Below, piece after piece: positions 24,233 through 35,581 of a stretch of DNA of 64,000 nucleotides (the stretch's first letter is position 1; each line of letters opens with the position of its first letter). The notes under the pieces were generated by a model. It saw nothing but the letters and a program-made list of their open reading frames with translations, was not told where the DNA came from and ran no database searches. The position numbers were made by a program, and so were the translations under genes. The DNA is from Cristatella mucedo (Eukaryota; Bryozoa; Phylactolaemata; Cristatellidae), in NCBI GenBank assembly GCA_009760855.2, contig WPIO01000069.1, positions 1,408,501 through 1,472,500 on the forward strand, read 5' to 3'.

Positions 24233-25655
24233 AGATCATAGCTACTAAAGAGCCAGCAGCTAAAATATAAGGTATTCTCCTCAATCATTAGCAGTCGACT
24301 TTTGGGAGACAAGAACTACAGTTTACTACTGACATCCTGGAAGAAAAGTATTGAGTACATAGGGTCAGAGTGCCTAGCTCTTTCCTCTTCATGGAACAAG
24401 ATAATACATTCCTCTACTCACTTGGTGTATATCTCGCAAGGCGCCCCATATGCTCCCACCTCCCTGTAAATACTGACTCCCTCCCTTTTGCTTATTTGCA
24501 GTCGACACCTGGAAAGTAATACGGCAATGTACTTCGCTGCTAATGGAATATTTGTATTATAAGGACTAACTGTTGCTCCGTCTTGTAAGCCATATCTCGC
24601 AACTGTCTTGGTCTTTGATCATACCAACTAAGGGATTAATAATCTCTCTCCCCCCCTCAGATTATGAATCTAGAGTCGTAGTCTCCTCCTAAGGCTACAT
24701 AGAGTGAAGCCTCATCAAGGATCACCCCTTTCTATTCTACCCTATCCTTAGTTGGCCATATTTTGCAACTGATACTGTTGCGATTAGTTGATAAGGGGCG
24801 CAAATAATAGAAGCTAGCATTTCCTCAGTCAAAAGTACCTTTCTTAGTTAGGTAATCCCTCTAGAATTATACTAAAGTGTAGCCCTAAGGAATTGTACAC
24901 CCTCCTCTGGAATAAAAATCCCCGAGAGGAAGAATTCCTAAGGGAAGAATAGCCTCTCTCAGACGCTTGAAATCTCTCGGGACCTCTTTCGTATCGCAAT
25001 ACAAATCAATGGTAAACCTTCAGACATACCTGACTTAACCTTCACATCCCAAGAAAGGATCCTACTTTCCTCGACTCAAGTTTTTTTTTAAGTAAGTTAA
25101 AGGGCCCAAAAAAGTGTATATATGGAACTCAAGTCATCCTAAAAAGGGCATATAAATCCCAAAGAAGTCTTTATAGATTTAGAGCTCCTTGAGGGGAGGG
25201 TCCTTATACTACACCTAAGAGGTCTGTTCTTGAGCGGGTTTGACGTGAGAGCCGAGCTGCTAACCGGTTCGGCTGTCTCGTGGCACCAGTTTGCCTAACT
25301 ACAAGGTGGTGCTAAGGTAACCTTAGGCCTTACTCATGTCTTTTGATTTGCTACCAAGTGCGAGCTTCAAGTCGCTGGTTGTTCACTAGAATATACCTGC
25401 TAAATACAATAGGGGGGCTGTTGTTGTACCACAGCAAAGCAGACGGTTCGCGAGACTGAATGACTCGGCCCCACTGGCCACCTGCTTTGTGAGTGCAAAT
25501 GACTGGAAATTCGCCACCTAGCCTGCTTTCATAAAGCCGCGCACCAGCACCACAGAAGCTAACAAGGCTCTTGCAAGTGCGGCTAATAAATAAATTATTT
25601 ACCGATAAACTAATCCATTCAAGGTAAATTCAAATAGTCCCTCAAAAGAAGCTGA
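24233..25655. other. Unidentified block, continuation of GGAG/CTCC-rich sequence
   Basis: The same compositional style as 23161-23686 resumes after the LINE A insertion (ctcctcctaagg, caccctcctctgg, ccccgagaggaagaattcctaaggg, ctccttgaggggagg). A minus-strand donor (CCAA|GTGAGTAGAG, near 24420) follows about 69 open phase-1 bases encoding roughly ESVFTGRWEHMGRLARYTP, but its acceptor is weak. No known element is recognised. Confidence 0.3.
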
Positions 25656-25659
25656 TCAT

Positions 25660-26530
25660 AATGATGTGAAAATCCATTTCATATACCACTGTCAGAGAAC
25701 TCAATCTCTTAGTATGCACTTTAGATGGGTTGCAGGGAAAGCAAGCTTGGATGGTTAGTTGCAGCATTCTCATTAAACAACGAGAAAAACATGGCTAGGA
25801 GTGGCATCCACCGGTCCGCTTGCAAGTAGGGCTAGTGGCAACATGCACAGCGTCAAAAACGTGAAAGCACATAAAGATTGAATAACTTTGACCAGCTAAA
25901 CACTGTAAATAATCCATGTGTTTTTAGTTGCTATTTGTCTGTGGTCAATTTAGAAGATATAGTAAGGAAAGTTGCAAGTTAGTACCCTTTAGGATCATAA
26001 AAACTAAAGGCACGGTCTCCGACGGATTTGAGGTTTGTAAGAGGTATAGGTCAACACTTTGATTACAAAAATCTGGGTTGGTACGATGCTTAGAATTGTG
26101 GGAGAGTAGGCCTAATCGGTAGGCTGGAGCCTAATAATAAAGTCACCTAAAAGTGAGTGAAATAACCTTGAATTCGATGTGTTGCTTGATTAGGATCCAG
26201 TGTGGGTCCGAGAGACGTTTTGAGGTGTGGCAACTGTAGCGATCATGGCAGACATGCCTAGCTGCAAAATTGTGTACGACTTTCAAGCGACTGAATTTAC
26301 GAGCCGGTAGATCAGCAATCGGTGAGCTAAAAATGTAATTGCACAAATACGTGAACCAACTTAAATGTGCTTTCCCTGCCTCAGCCGGTCACAAACGACA
26401 TGAAAACCAAGTCAAGAAGCAGAAAGTAGGCATGCTTGACAGTGGAGTTGAGGTGGTCTTCTAATAACACGTCACTTCAACACGACACTAGCTGACACGT
26501 TCGACGAGTTTGCACTTCTGACAAAGCACA
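25660..26530 (-). mobile_element. LINE A copy, 3' half
   Basis: Reversed tail ctcagagaactcaatctcttagtatgcac, then the 3' UTR and C-terminal coding region (acggtctccgacggatttgaggtttg; gtggcaactgtagcgatcatggcagac). It ends upstream near the block matching GVIFQSDLSLD. A plus-strand LINE A copy begins immediately to its right, and the 5' half of a minus copy lies beyond that (28753-29480), so this may be one older element split by the plus copy. Confidence 0.75.
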
Positions 26531-28752
26531 CTGTGCCCCGGCCCAGACGGCGTATGGTTAACCACAGACATTAAACTAGCCAGGTCTACTAAACGAAAGC
26601 TTTAAAAAGCATACACAAGATCCGGACTAGCAGTCCATCGACAGGCATATGAAGACTATTGTAGGTCGAACAAATCAATCCTAGCAAAGGCCAAGTCTAG
26701 CTTCTATAGAAACATTGTTGAATCACAGATGCACAATCCAACGATGCTGATGTCGACAATAAACCATCTCCTCAACCGATCCCAGATTAGCTCCTTACCT
26801 GATTATCCTTGTGATGCTCTAACCTATCGCTTCTCTCGATTCTTTGCGCAGAAGATAGACAAGATCAGGGAATCCATCCCTGCGATGACAACCTCAACCA
26901 CTAGAATGCTGTTCCTCGGTTCCTGGCTGCACCTCAATGTCTGCATTTAATCAGGTCACTTGTGATCTAGTCCTGAAGTTCGTATCTCAATCAAAGGAGA
27001 CAATAAGTCCAATCCTCTGGAGCCTATTCAAACTGTCCTGATCATACTTTCCATTGATTTGCTGCTGCCATACATAACTAACATCATCAATATGTGATTA
27101 GCCTCAGGTGATGTCCCACCACCTTTCAAAAAAGCTGTTGTCAAGCCATTTTTCAAGAAAGCTACACTAGACCAAGAGAATTAAGCAACTACCACCCAGT
27201 CTCCCTTCTACCATTCCTATCGAAGACGCTGGAACGGGAGGTAGCAGACCAGCTGAACTCATATATAGAAACCTCACATCTTGCTAGTAAGTTCCAGTCT
27301 GGCTTTAGAGCTAATCCTCCACAGAGTCAGTATTGCTTCGAGTATTAAACGACCTACTTAGGAATGCAGACATGGGTAGACTGTCTCTGCTTGTTTTGCT
27401 CGATCATTCGGATGCTTTTGACACCATCGATCACAAAGCTCTTCTAGAGCATCTCTCATCTCGCCTGGGCATCAGTGGCACTGCTCTGCAGTGGTTCAGG
27501 TCATATCTCAGTGGGAGACTCCAGAGTATTGACGTGAAGGGACATAGATCATCTGAGGTACCTCTGAAATAGGGCGTAACTCAGGGCTCCGTGCTGGGTC
27601 CGGTTCTTTTCGCAGTTTGTACTCTCCCTCTTGCTGATGTGATTGCCAAGCACAATCTAGGTTTTCACTTCTATGCGGATGACACTAAGTTGTACCTTTA
27701 CTTTCATCCCACCCAGCCTTCGAGCACCTGAAATTCTCTCAACTCACTTGCTGCATGTATTCATGACATCTGCACATGGATGGCAGCACATTTTCTAAAA
27801 CTAAAGGATGATAAAACAAAGTTACTAGTTATGGGCAGAGCCAGTGTGATTGAGAAATTGGAAAGACTGACGCTCAAAATTGGTTCTGCCAGCATATCTC
27901 CAGTTGAATCAGCTCAAAATCTAGGTGTCATATTCCAAAGCGACCTCTCGTTAGACAACCATATAAGCTCCACAGTCAAATATGCGTACTTTAAGCTTCA
28001 TAACATTGGTAAAATTCGGGTTTATTTAGATAAGGATACCACGTCCAAGTTGGTCCATGCATTCGTGACATCCCATCTCGACTTCTGCAACTCGCTGCTC
28101 GTTGGCCTACCAGCATATGCGATCATGCGATTGCAGCTGGTGCAAAACTCTGCAGCTAGGCTTGTCTGTCGTGAGCGTGGCAGTTGCAGCATTACTCCGC
28201 GTCTCTCCGACCTGCACTGGCTACCAGTCAAGAAACGGATTGACTTCCAGGCTTTTTCGCTTACTTTTAGGTCACTTCATTATTTGGCTCCAGCCTATCT
28301 CTCTGATCTACTGCGAAGCACCCGTTTTTTGGAATCCAACAGTCTACAAATACCCGATACAAATCTCTAATCCTTTGGAGACCGTGCATTTAGTTCGTAT
28401 GCTCCCAAAGCCTGGAACTTCCTCCCGACCTGCGTAAGAACATCCCCTGACCTGACCCCATTTAAAATTAATTTAAAAACACACTTATTTAGGACAGCAT
28501 TTAGTGGGGCCCTGTGATTCGTCCTTGATGTGCTAATGCGTCCTGACACTGTGCATGCTGCCACTAACCACATTTGCATGCTGACCCAGTGCATGTCACC
28601 CCTAACCATATTAATATTTTTTGTTTGTCAAGCATGATTTTACTCATCATTCAATTGAATTTTCATTTGCAGCAAACGTAAAGCGCCTAGACAGAGATTG
28701 ATTTCTCTGAGGGCTCTTAATCAAATGCATTGCTATTACTAATAATAATAAT
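26530..28752 (+). mobile_element. LINE A, longest copy, reverse transcriptase recognisable
   Basis: Plus-strand, about 2.2 kb. The region between endonuclease and reverse transcriptase starts near 26530 (acagacattaaactagccagg; frame 26729-26950). The reverse transcriptase follows, with frame 27333-27572 containing [20 protein letters not shown] (first catalytic Asp). ttctatgcggatgacacta near 27670 encodes FYADDT, the polymerase active site, and frame 27780-28370 covers KLKDDKTKLLVMG to HLDFCNSLLVGLP and DLHWLPVKKRIDF. Several stops and frameshifts separate these pieces, so it is not active. It ends with the canonical tail (agcgcctagacagagattgatttctctgagggc) and an AT-rich triplet repeat. The 5' end and most of the endonuclease are missing. 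Confidence 0.9.
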
Positions 28753-29480
28753 ACATCTGAATTTCAAAATAATTCGTTATACACCAGAAGCAAAGTTGAT
28801 TTTTTCGGCTGAGGAGCTGTAAACACAGTCTGGGACTTATAGTAGCAAAGGTTACAGTTTTAGTAAATGTGTTTAGCTCTTTTACCACGACTCGCTCCGG
28901 TATCTTTGGTAGAAACGGTAGAAGGGAGACTGATCGGAAGCTGCTCAAATTCTCTTCGAATAGCGTGACTTTCTTGAGTAGCTGCCTGACTACAGCCTCT
29001 TTGAAAGAAGCAGGGACGAGATAAGAGGCAAATGACATGCATGTCCTGCTTATTGCCTAAGTAATGGAAACTTGCAACCGACCAATGCATAGTACGAGCA
29101 GGACAGTGCTAATAGGGTTCAGAGTAATAAATTTTAGTTAAGATATGAACCTCGCGAGGAGGTAAATAGTGACATTTATGAATGTAGACAGTCAGTCGCT
29201 GCATTGAATTGAGGGAAAAGTATCTGAGGAGGTATCTGCCATCTCAACAATGCACTCCCTGATCTTGTCTATCTTGTTGACAAATCACCTAGAGAAGTGA
29301 TCAGTTGGATCGTCACAGAGATCATTTTGTAAGAAGCTAACCCGGCAGCAGCTACTGAGATGGTTAATTGTCAACATCAGCATTTTTCAATGTGCATCTT
29401 TGTGATAATTTTTTTAAAGAATTTAGACTTGGCCATCGCCAAGACTGACACGGACAGTCAGTCCTGATCTGTTGTATGTT
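28753..29480 (-). mobile_element. LINE A fragment, 5' part of reverse transcriptase
   Basis: Minus frame 28739-29038 reads LVPASFKEAVVRQLLKKVTL and ..FRSVSLLPFLPKIPERVV, the N-terminal reverse transcriptase block of LINE A. Upstream sequence continues into the linker before it (gagatggcagatacctcctcag on the minus strand; ctagctaca). The element's 3' half is not here. It abuts the tail of the plus copy at 26530-28752. Confidence 0.8.
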
Positions 29481-31299
29481 CTATCTAGGTTGAGCCTAGT
29501 AGATATAGCTGGTAAGGCAGTTTAACCATCAGCAGTTTAAGGCAAAAACAATAAGAATTGGCTCATATCAGAATTGCAGTAATTAAAGAAATCAGGACAG
29601 CTCATTCAAACTCACTCAATGTGGTTAAAAATCACTATTGTTTATATTTAACTGACACCTAAGACATTTGAAGAGTTTTCCGTGGTAATTTCCGAAAAAA
29701 ATTTAAAGTCTCTCTCCCCCAAGTTGCTTAATTTATTAGCAGTCTTGAAATACAATTATAGGAAAGAAAAATGGATTGACTTTGAACTCGCCCACAAATA
29801 AATATAATAAAACGGTATCCAAGAAAAATCCTGCTAACCGTGATTTTTGTGTATTGAAAACAGTAACAAACTTAAAAAAATGTTTAAAAAATATTGATCC
29901 ATATACAGCTTTGAAAAAATAATTCTCACAGCGAAAAGTACAACGTAAAAATATGCAAGCATATCTACTGACAGAACGAGAAATTGCAGGTACGACTGGC
30001 ATACGCCCCCATAGGTAACTCATATATCCAATCACTTTGATAGTTAGAAAAAGCTTTGTGGGTCCGGCAAAAGACATGGCTCACAGCAACATCGTGTTCA
30101 TTCTATTTAAAAACTCGACCATGGTACTCTCTGGATATAACCCCAGCTGCCATTCTTATTTACAACAAAATTGTGTAGCCCATGAATGAATTATGATAAT
30201 TCTAATCATTTTAATGTGAAAACTGGTGTTATTAAAGTGATTTTTTATAATGACCTAAGCTTTCAATGTTTAAAAATAGTTATCTTAAATGCGACATTTC
30301 TTTCATGTGCCCCAATGCTGCTTTATAGCTTAATGTAAAACATATTTTACGAAACTAACGAATTTTCTTTCGTTTGGTTAGGATACTGTCAAAATATGAG
30401 CTTGCGTTTATTCTAACACTATATGCTAAGCCTAACTACAGTGTTGTAAGATTATTTTTTATCTTTTAAGGATTAGCTGTAGCTCAAATTCCCAAAGATT
30501 TATATTAGTATGGTCTCACAAAGTTTTCGCTAATATTGAAAAGATTACCCATTAATCAAGTTCAAAAAGAATTCTACATACAACATTAGCCTTGTTTGAT
30601 TACGTACCGATCAGACTATGTTAAAACGATTTAACTTCCATTACGATTGCTACTGAAAGGCAATTCGGATGTGTCTGAAAGTGCTACCATCTTATTCTAT
30701 TCAATTGAAATTCCCCTCACGAGAAAAAATAAACAGACACCACCAACATCTACTCCTTTCCATGACCTATCGGCTGCTTTTACTTTGGGTTTCTTTCTAC
30801 ACGAAACAGGACCATAAGAGGCCTGCTGCTTTTACAAAAGAGATTTTAATCGTGCCCTCCCCCGCCCGACGCAATAGTAAACGACGGGCTTACAACATTC
30901 ACTTACAGAGCTTCAGCAGGATATTTTATAATTGTATTCATTATAATATTAGGTGTTTTCAAAGCATTCTAAGAAACTTATTGCATTCTGGGCACATTAC
31001 ATTGTGTGTTAAATTTTCATAGTCAATATGTGTCCATGCACAGATCGAGGTAACATGCACTGTGTCAGCACCTGTATTATTGCTGGTTGTAACTACAACA
31101 GTGCTAACACTCGAAGGCATATTATGAACGAATTACATCGTTGGACTGAAGGCAATAAGAATTAAGTATATTTTTAGCTTGTTTTGAATATCATCTAGGA
31201 AGAATGTCGTAACGGCCGTTCTTAACGAGTTTCCTGGCTTTGTCACAGTAAAACCAAATTCTGCAGTCTTATGGAAAGCAAATTGTTTCCATGTAACTA
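29481..31299. other. No recognised feature (two chance-length frames)
   Basis: AT-rich sequence. A 113-residue minus frame (29736-30077, hydrophobic, FFLDTVLLYLFVGEF) and a 117-residue plus frame (30669-31022) are the longest open stretches. Neither shows splice sites of usable phase, conserved motifs or repeat similarity. Either could be an exon, but I cannot support it. Confidence 0.3.
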
Positions 31300-31720
31300 C
31301 AGGCTCTTACCATATATTGAAAAACGAGTTCAGTCAGACAAGCTGATCGTATACTGCCTAGCTTGAACGATAAGTAGCTTTGATGGGTCAGCTCGGGCCA
31401 CAGTAATAAGGGAACTAATATAGAGAGACGGCAACTTGAATTCAATTTGTAGCTTCGTTTGAAACCCGTAAAAGAATGAGACATTTTGCGACGGGAAACT
31501 GTGATACTCGCAACCGGCACTCAGAGCTTTAGCATTTATCACCCTGAAAAACTATGCCGGTAGGGAAGCCAGCAGTGAGTTACTGAAGTCGTTGCTGGAT
31601 TTCACAAATATGTATATCATTTTGAATTGAGTGTCCCTGTCTAAGCTAATCATGATATATTTAGCAAGACCATGTAACTTAAAGTAGGGAGTTATGACTG
31701 TGGAGTTTACTTGTAACTTA
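31300..31720 (-). mobile_element. LINE A fragment
   Basis: cggcaacttgaattcaatttgtagcttcg and ccggtagggaagccagcagtgagttactgaagtcg align with the reversed DLHWLPV and NSLLAGLP regions of LINE A, continuing to aagtagggagttatgactgtgg. The 69-83 residue minus frames here are LINE A relics. Confidence 0.65.
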
Positions 31721-31969
31721 CTTTAGTAACTTGTAATTTACTTGTTTACTTGTTGTTTACTAGTAAAAGGCTTTATTCGAACCAGACCCTTGATTAGGTG
31801 CATATGCAACAGGATATATGTTGAAAAAGTCAATTGTAAGAACCAGCTCACCAGTTGGTAATTAACACTTGGTGCAGTTTAATTTATTAATTAGGCTGCA
31901 GACTATATGTGAAGGTCATCAAAATAAGCAGCAGCAAAGTTGGAATAGTTGGACCGGCTTTGACTGCTT
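31721..31969. repeat. Short cryptic simple repeat (acttgt words)
   Basis: tgtaacttactttagtaacttgtaatttacttgtttacttgttgtttac (31721-31765) is a run of imperfect acttgt/acttac words. The rest is AT-rich and featureless. Confidence 0.45.
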
Positions 31970-33650
31970 AGGCGGACCAGCAAAACTCATATATCGAAAC
32001 CTCACACATTGCTAATAGGTTCCAGTCTGGCTTTAAAGCTAATCACTCCACAGAGTCAGCATTGCTTAGGATATACAACAACCGAATTAGGAATGCAGAC
32101 ATGGGTAGAGTCGCGGTGGTTTGGTCCAGTGGTTAAGGTGCTCGCCCCGACCAAGGTATGGCTGAGGTTGTGGGCTCGAGCCCTGAGGCATATGTGAAGC
32201 CCCTGAATAGAGATTAAGTTCTCTTGGGGCGCTATATAAATGAATTATATTTATATTTTAGAGTGTCAGTGCTTGTTTTGCTCGATCTTTCGGCAGCTTT
32301 TGATACCATCGATCACAAAGTTCTTCTAGAGCGCCTCTCATCTCGCCTGGGCATCACTGGCACTGCTCTGCAGTGGTTCAGGTCCTATCTCAGTGAGTGA
32401 CTCCAGAGTAATAACGTGAATGAACAAAGATCATCTGAGGTACCTCTGAAATAAGACGAACCTAAGGGCTGGGTGCTAGATCCGGTTCCCTTAATGGTTT
32501 ATACCCTCCCTCTTACTGATATGATTGACAATAACAATCTAGGCTTTCCCTTCTTTGCGGATGACACTCCGTTTTACATTTGCTTTGATCCCTCCCAGCC
32601 TTCGGCCACCTCGAATTCTCTCAACTCCCTGGCTGTATATATTGATGACATCCTCACATAGATGGCAGCCAATTTTCTAAAACAAAATGACGGTAAAACC
32701 TACTTACTAGGCAAACCCATTGTGATTCAGAAATTGTAAAGGCTTAAAATAAAAATTGGCTCTGCCAGCATATCTCCAGTTGAATCAACTCGAAATCTAG
32801 GTTTCATATTCCAAAGTGGCCTCTCGTTAGCCGAACACATCAGCTCCACAGTCAAATCTGCCTATTTTCAGCTTTAAAACATTGCTAAAATTGGGGCATG
32901 TTTTGATAAGTATACCACATCTTAGTGCGTCTATGCATTCCTGACATCCAGTCTCGACTTCTGAAATCACTGCTCCCTGACATTATGGCATGTGCGATGA
33001 GGCTACTGCAGCTGGTGTGAAACTCCACTGCAAAGCTTAGCTGTAGTGAGCATCGCAGTTGCCACATTACTCCACTTCTCGCCGACCTGCACTGGGTACC
33101 AGTCAAGCAACGAATTTACTTAAAGGTTTTGTCGCTTACTTTTAGGTCACTTCGTTCTTTATATCCAGCCTATCTCTCAGATATACTCCTAAATCAGGCC
33201 AAGCATAGTACCACCTGCTTTTCGGAATCCAACAGACTACAAATACCCTGTACAAACCTCAAATCCTTTGGAGAACGTGCATTTAGTTCGTATGCTTCCA
33301 AAGCCTGGAAGTCCCTCCCGACCTGCGTCAGAACATCCCCTGACCTGACTACATTTAAAAAGAATTTAAAAACAAACTTATTTAGGACAGCATTTTGTGG
33401 GTCCCTGTGATTTGTCCTTGATGTGCTTATGCGTGCCGACACTGTGCATGCCCTCAGTAACCACATTTGCATGCTGACACTGTGAATAACACCCCTAACC
33501 ATGTTATTCATTTTCTTGTTTATGAAGCATGATTTGACTCACCATTCAATTGCATTTCCGCTTGCAGCAAATGTAAAGCGAATTGAGAGATCAAGTTCTC
33601 TAAGGGCGCTTTATCACGTGCCCTCCTATTAATAATAATAAAGAAGGACT
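31970..33650 (+). mobile_element. LINE A copy carrying a nested SINE
   Basis: 5'-truncated plus copy starting in the reverse transcriptase (ctcatatatcgaaacctcacacattgc; SGFKANHSTESALL region). ctcgatctttcggcagcttttgataccatcgatcac encodes [12 protein letters not shown], and ttctttgcggatgacact encodes FFADDT. The C-terminal frame 33129-33410 reads SFGERAFSSYASKAWKSLPT. It ends in a (AAT)n-like tail near 33650. Stops and frameshifts are present. A SINE interrupts it at 32111-32258. Confidence 0.9.
32111..32258 (+). repeat. tRNA-derived SINE nested in LINE A, with target-site duplication
   Basis: Starts tcgcggtggtttggtccagtggttaagg (tRNA-like, box A region), has a box-B-like gggctcgagccc, and a 3' part gaatagagattaagttctcttggggcgctatataaatg followed by an AT-rich tail. 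The five-base direct repeat TAGAG at 32106-32110 and 32259-32263 flanks it. Deleting the SINE and one TAGAG restores the LINE A sequence seen at 27370 (gggtagactgtctctgc). Confidence 0.9.
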
Positions 33651-33679
33651 AAGGCTAAGATACGATTGAGTGGCATCTG

Positions 33680-34496
33680 CAGCGTAATATTGGTGCAAAC
33701 CTCGTTTGGAGATTACAGATGCAAATGTTAGATTATAAACAGTTAAAAAAACTGGACATACAACAAAGACTGTCGGCACCCTTTAAATCTGTCATTCCTT
33801 AGATGAGAAGTGACTGTGACAATTGTACTATCTCCTTACTTCCGTCTCATCATGATTATCCTAATGCCCTTCCGGCTGGGCTACTTAAGACAGCAACTAG
33901 GCTACTGTAGCTGGCTGTGAATACGGCTGCAAGAGAAGTCTTCAAGCCCCAGAGGTTTGAAAACGCGTCTGCTTTGCTAAACTGGCTAGGATGGCTGCCG
34001 TTCGATCAATGGATATAGTGAAAAGTTCTTAAGCTCACCCACAAGGCTTGTCTCCTTCGTACCTAGTAAAACTGCTGCACCAGTTTCAACCTCTTCGTGC
34101 CCTGAGCTTTTGTTTGGACAATAAACTAGCTATTCTATTCCTCAGCTTAAAATTGTTGGCTACAGAAGCTTTGGCTCTGCAGATCCTAGACTATAGAAAT
34201 CACTTCCACAAGACTTATGCAGCGAAGACTAATCGCATGCTGCCGACTATGGCTCATCCTTTTCAGAGTTCCTGCCCTCATAACTCCATGGTACTCACTA
34301 CCTTAACTGCTCTCCTGACTCTGTGCTGCTTACAACTTTCTTTTGTTTTTGTGTGAGAAGAAGTCTTTTGGCTACCGAATGGTTATCTAAAGCCGCTTAG
34401 GCTATGAGTGCCCTATACAAAACTCTCCTGAGTAACACCAAACATTATGTATAGCTCCGTAAAGTTACACGAGGAGATACATTACATTAGTATTTT
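33680..34496 (+). mobile_element. LINE B copy, 5'-truncated
   Basis: Plus copy of the C-terminal third of LINE B: cctaatgcccttccggctgggctacttaagacagc (NSLLAGLPKKA region), aagttcttaagctcacccacaaggc, agaagctttggctctgcagatcctagac, then the family tail (cgtaaagttacacgaggagatacattacatta). Frame 34048-34356 is a partial relic. Confidence 0.8.
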
Positions 34497-34499
34497 AGC

Positions 34500-35175
34500 C
34501 TCTCTATATGATACGACGAGATCCATTGTGGGTCAGAGCCAGTGATGCCAATATGAGATAAGCTGTACTCGAGTGAGTTGGTGATACTTTAGCTCAGTTC
34601 CCTGCAAAAGGGTAAGGGGAAATGCATGCATAGTCGTAATTAGTGTTTAAATTCCCAAGAAGGTCGTTATACGTTAGGCACGACGAGGACTCTGAGGAAT
34701 AAATATCTCTCTAGAACATGAGTTGAACTTGTATACCACGCCTGAAGGTTCAATGTAAGATTCTAAGCTACCAGATGAGTTAACAGCCTCTTTTATCGAA
34801 GACCCGTTACAGAAGTCAAGAGAGGATGTCACAAATGTATGGGCCAAGTTAGTCGTGGTATCTTTATCTAAGAAACCCGAATTTTAGCAATGTTATGTAG
34901 CTAAAAGTAGGTGGGCTTGACTAAGGAGCTGATTTGCATGCTGACCCTGTGCATGTCACCAATAACCATGTTATTCATTTTGTTTGTTTTTCAAGCATGA
35001 TTTTACTTACCATTCAATTGCATTTCCCTTTGCAGCAAATGTAAAGCGCCTAGAAGGAGATTAAGTTCTCTGAGGGCGCTTTATCAAGTACATTATTATT
35101 ATTATTATTATGTGACCGTCTATCGAGAGATCACTTTGGAGCATGGCGCCTATATTTCGAGCTGATTCAACAAGG
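34500..35175 (-). mobile_element. LINE A fragment, interrupted by a plus-strand LINE A end
   Basis: Reversed C-terminal coding sequence: degenerate near 34510-34800, then caagagaggatgtcacaaatgtatgggcc and cccgaattttagcaatgttatgtagc. It continues after the 34932-35111 interruption with gaccgtctatcgagagatcactttggagcatgg..gagctgattcaac. The two sides are contiguous in other LINE A copies. Confidence 0.65.
34932..35111 (+). mobile_element. LINE A 3' end (UTR and tail) nested in another LINE A
   Basis: gcatgctgaccctgtgcatgtcacc through gcagcaaatgtaaagcgcctagaaggagattaagttctctgagggcgctttatcaag and (ATT)n. Only the last 180 bases of the family, inserted in an opposite-strand LINE A copy. Confidence 0.8.
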
Positions 35176-35533
35176 TATTGCAAGCGCTCCTCGTCTGATG
35201 AAGGTATACCACCCACTAAGTCAACGGCTCGGTCGAGGCAGTCATTTTTTATTTGAAGCAGGCATGCATCGCGTAAAGCACAGCATGTGGAATGCCTGAG
35301 TGACTCTAAAAATCGCCGATTATACATATATATATATATATATATATTCATTAAATTATTTATTTACACAAATCCCATGGGGTCGACGGGGAGATGCCAC
35401 CAGCCAACCAACATCTGAGCTATATTTCTGAATAAATAAATTTTAGACTACCTTTTTGTGATCGTCTTATTTTTCAAAAGCCACTGCTTGAGCCACCAAG
35501 TTTACATACAATCTGTAAGGATATAATACTCAC
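35176..35533. repeat. Unique sequence with a short (TA)n tract
   Basis: (TA)n at about 35324-35347. The rest (ctcctcgtctgatgaaggtataccacccactaagtc and onward) is unrecognised. Confidence 0.5.
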
Positions 35534-35581
35534 TGCAGCCATATATTGCAAGCATTTGAGAGCTGCCGTTATCCATGCACA
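35534..35581 (-). CDS. Putative 48-bp internal exon of the minus-strand gene
   Basis: Minus-strand donor TGCA|GTGAGTATT is near consensus. Upstream, 48 bases are open and phase 1 at both ends, starting after aacaaaatatgag. The peptide is about CMDNGSSQMLAIYGC (one N-glycosylation sequon, two Cys). The acceptor lacks a good pyrimidine tract, which is the main weakness. Joined to 20554-21021 it gives ..AIYGC-K-WTGEPV.., which reads as continuous protein. An internal ATG (35575 region) could alternatively make this a first exon. Confidence 0.35.

Noticed and set aside
31330-31542. Minus frame of 70 residues directly after an excellent acceptor (atagtttttcag), looking like an extracellular exon
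   Set aside because: The DNA aligns with reversed LINE A (DLHWLPV region and the NSLLAGLP region), and the acceptor-like sequence arises inside the repeat.
32111-32180. tRNA gene
   Set aside because: Box A/B-like head is followed by a SINE body, and the same head occurs in several dispersed copies; the cloverleaf is not intact.
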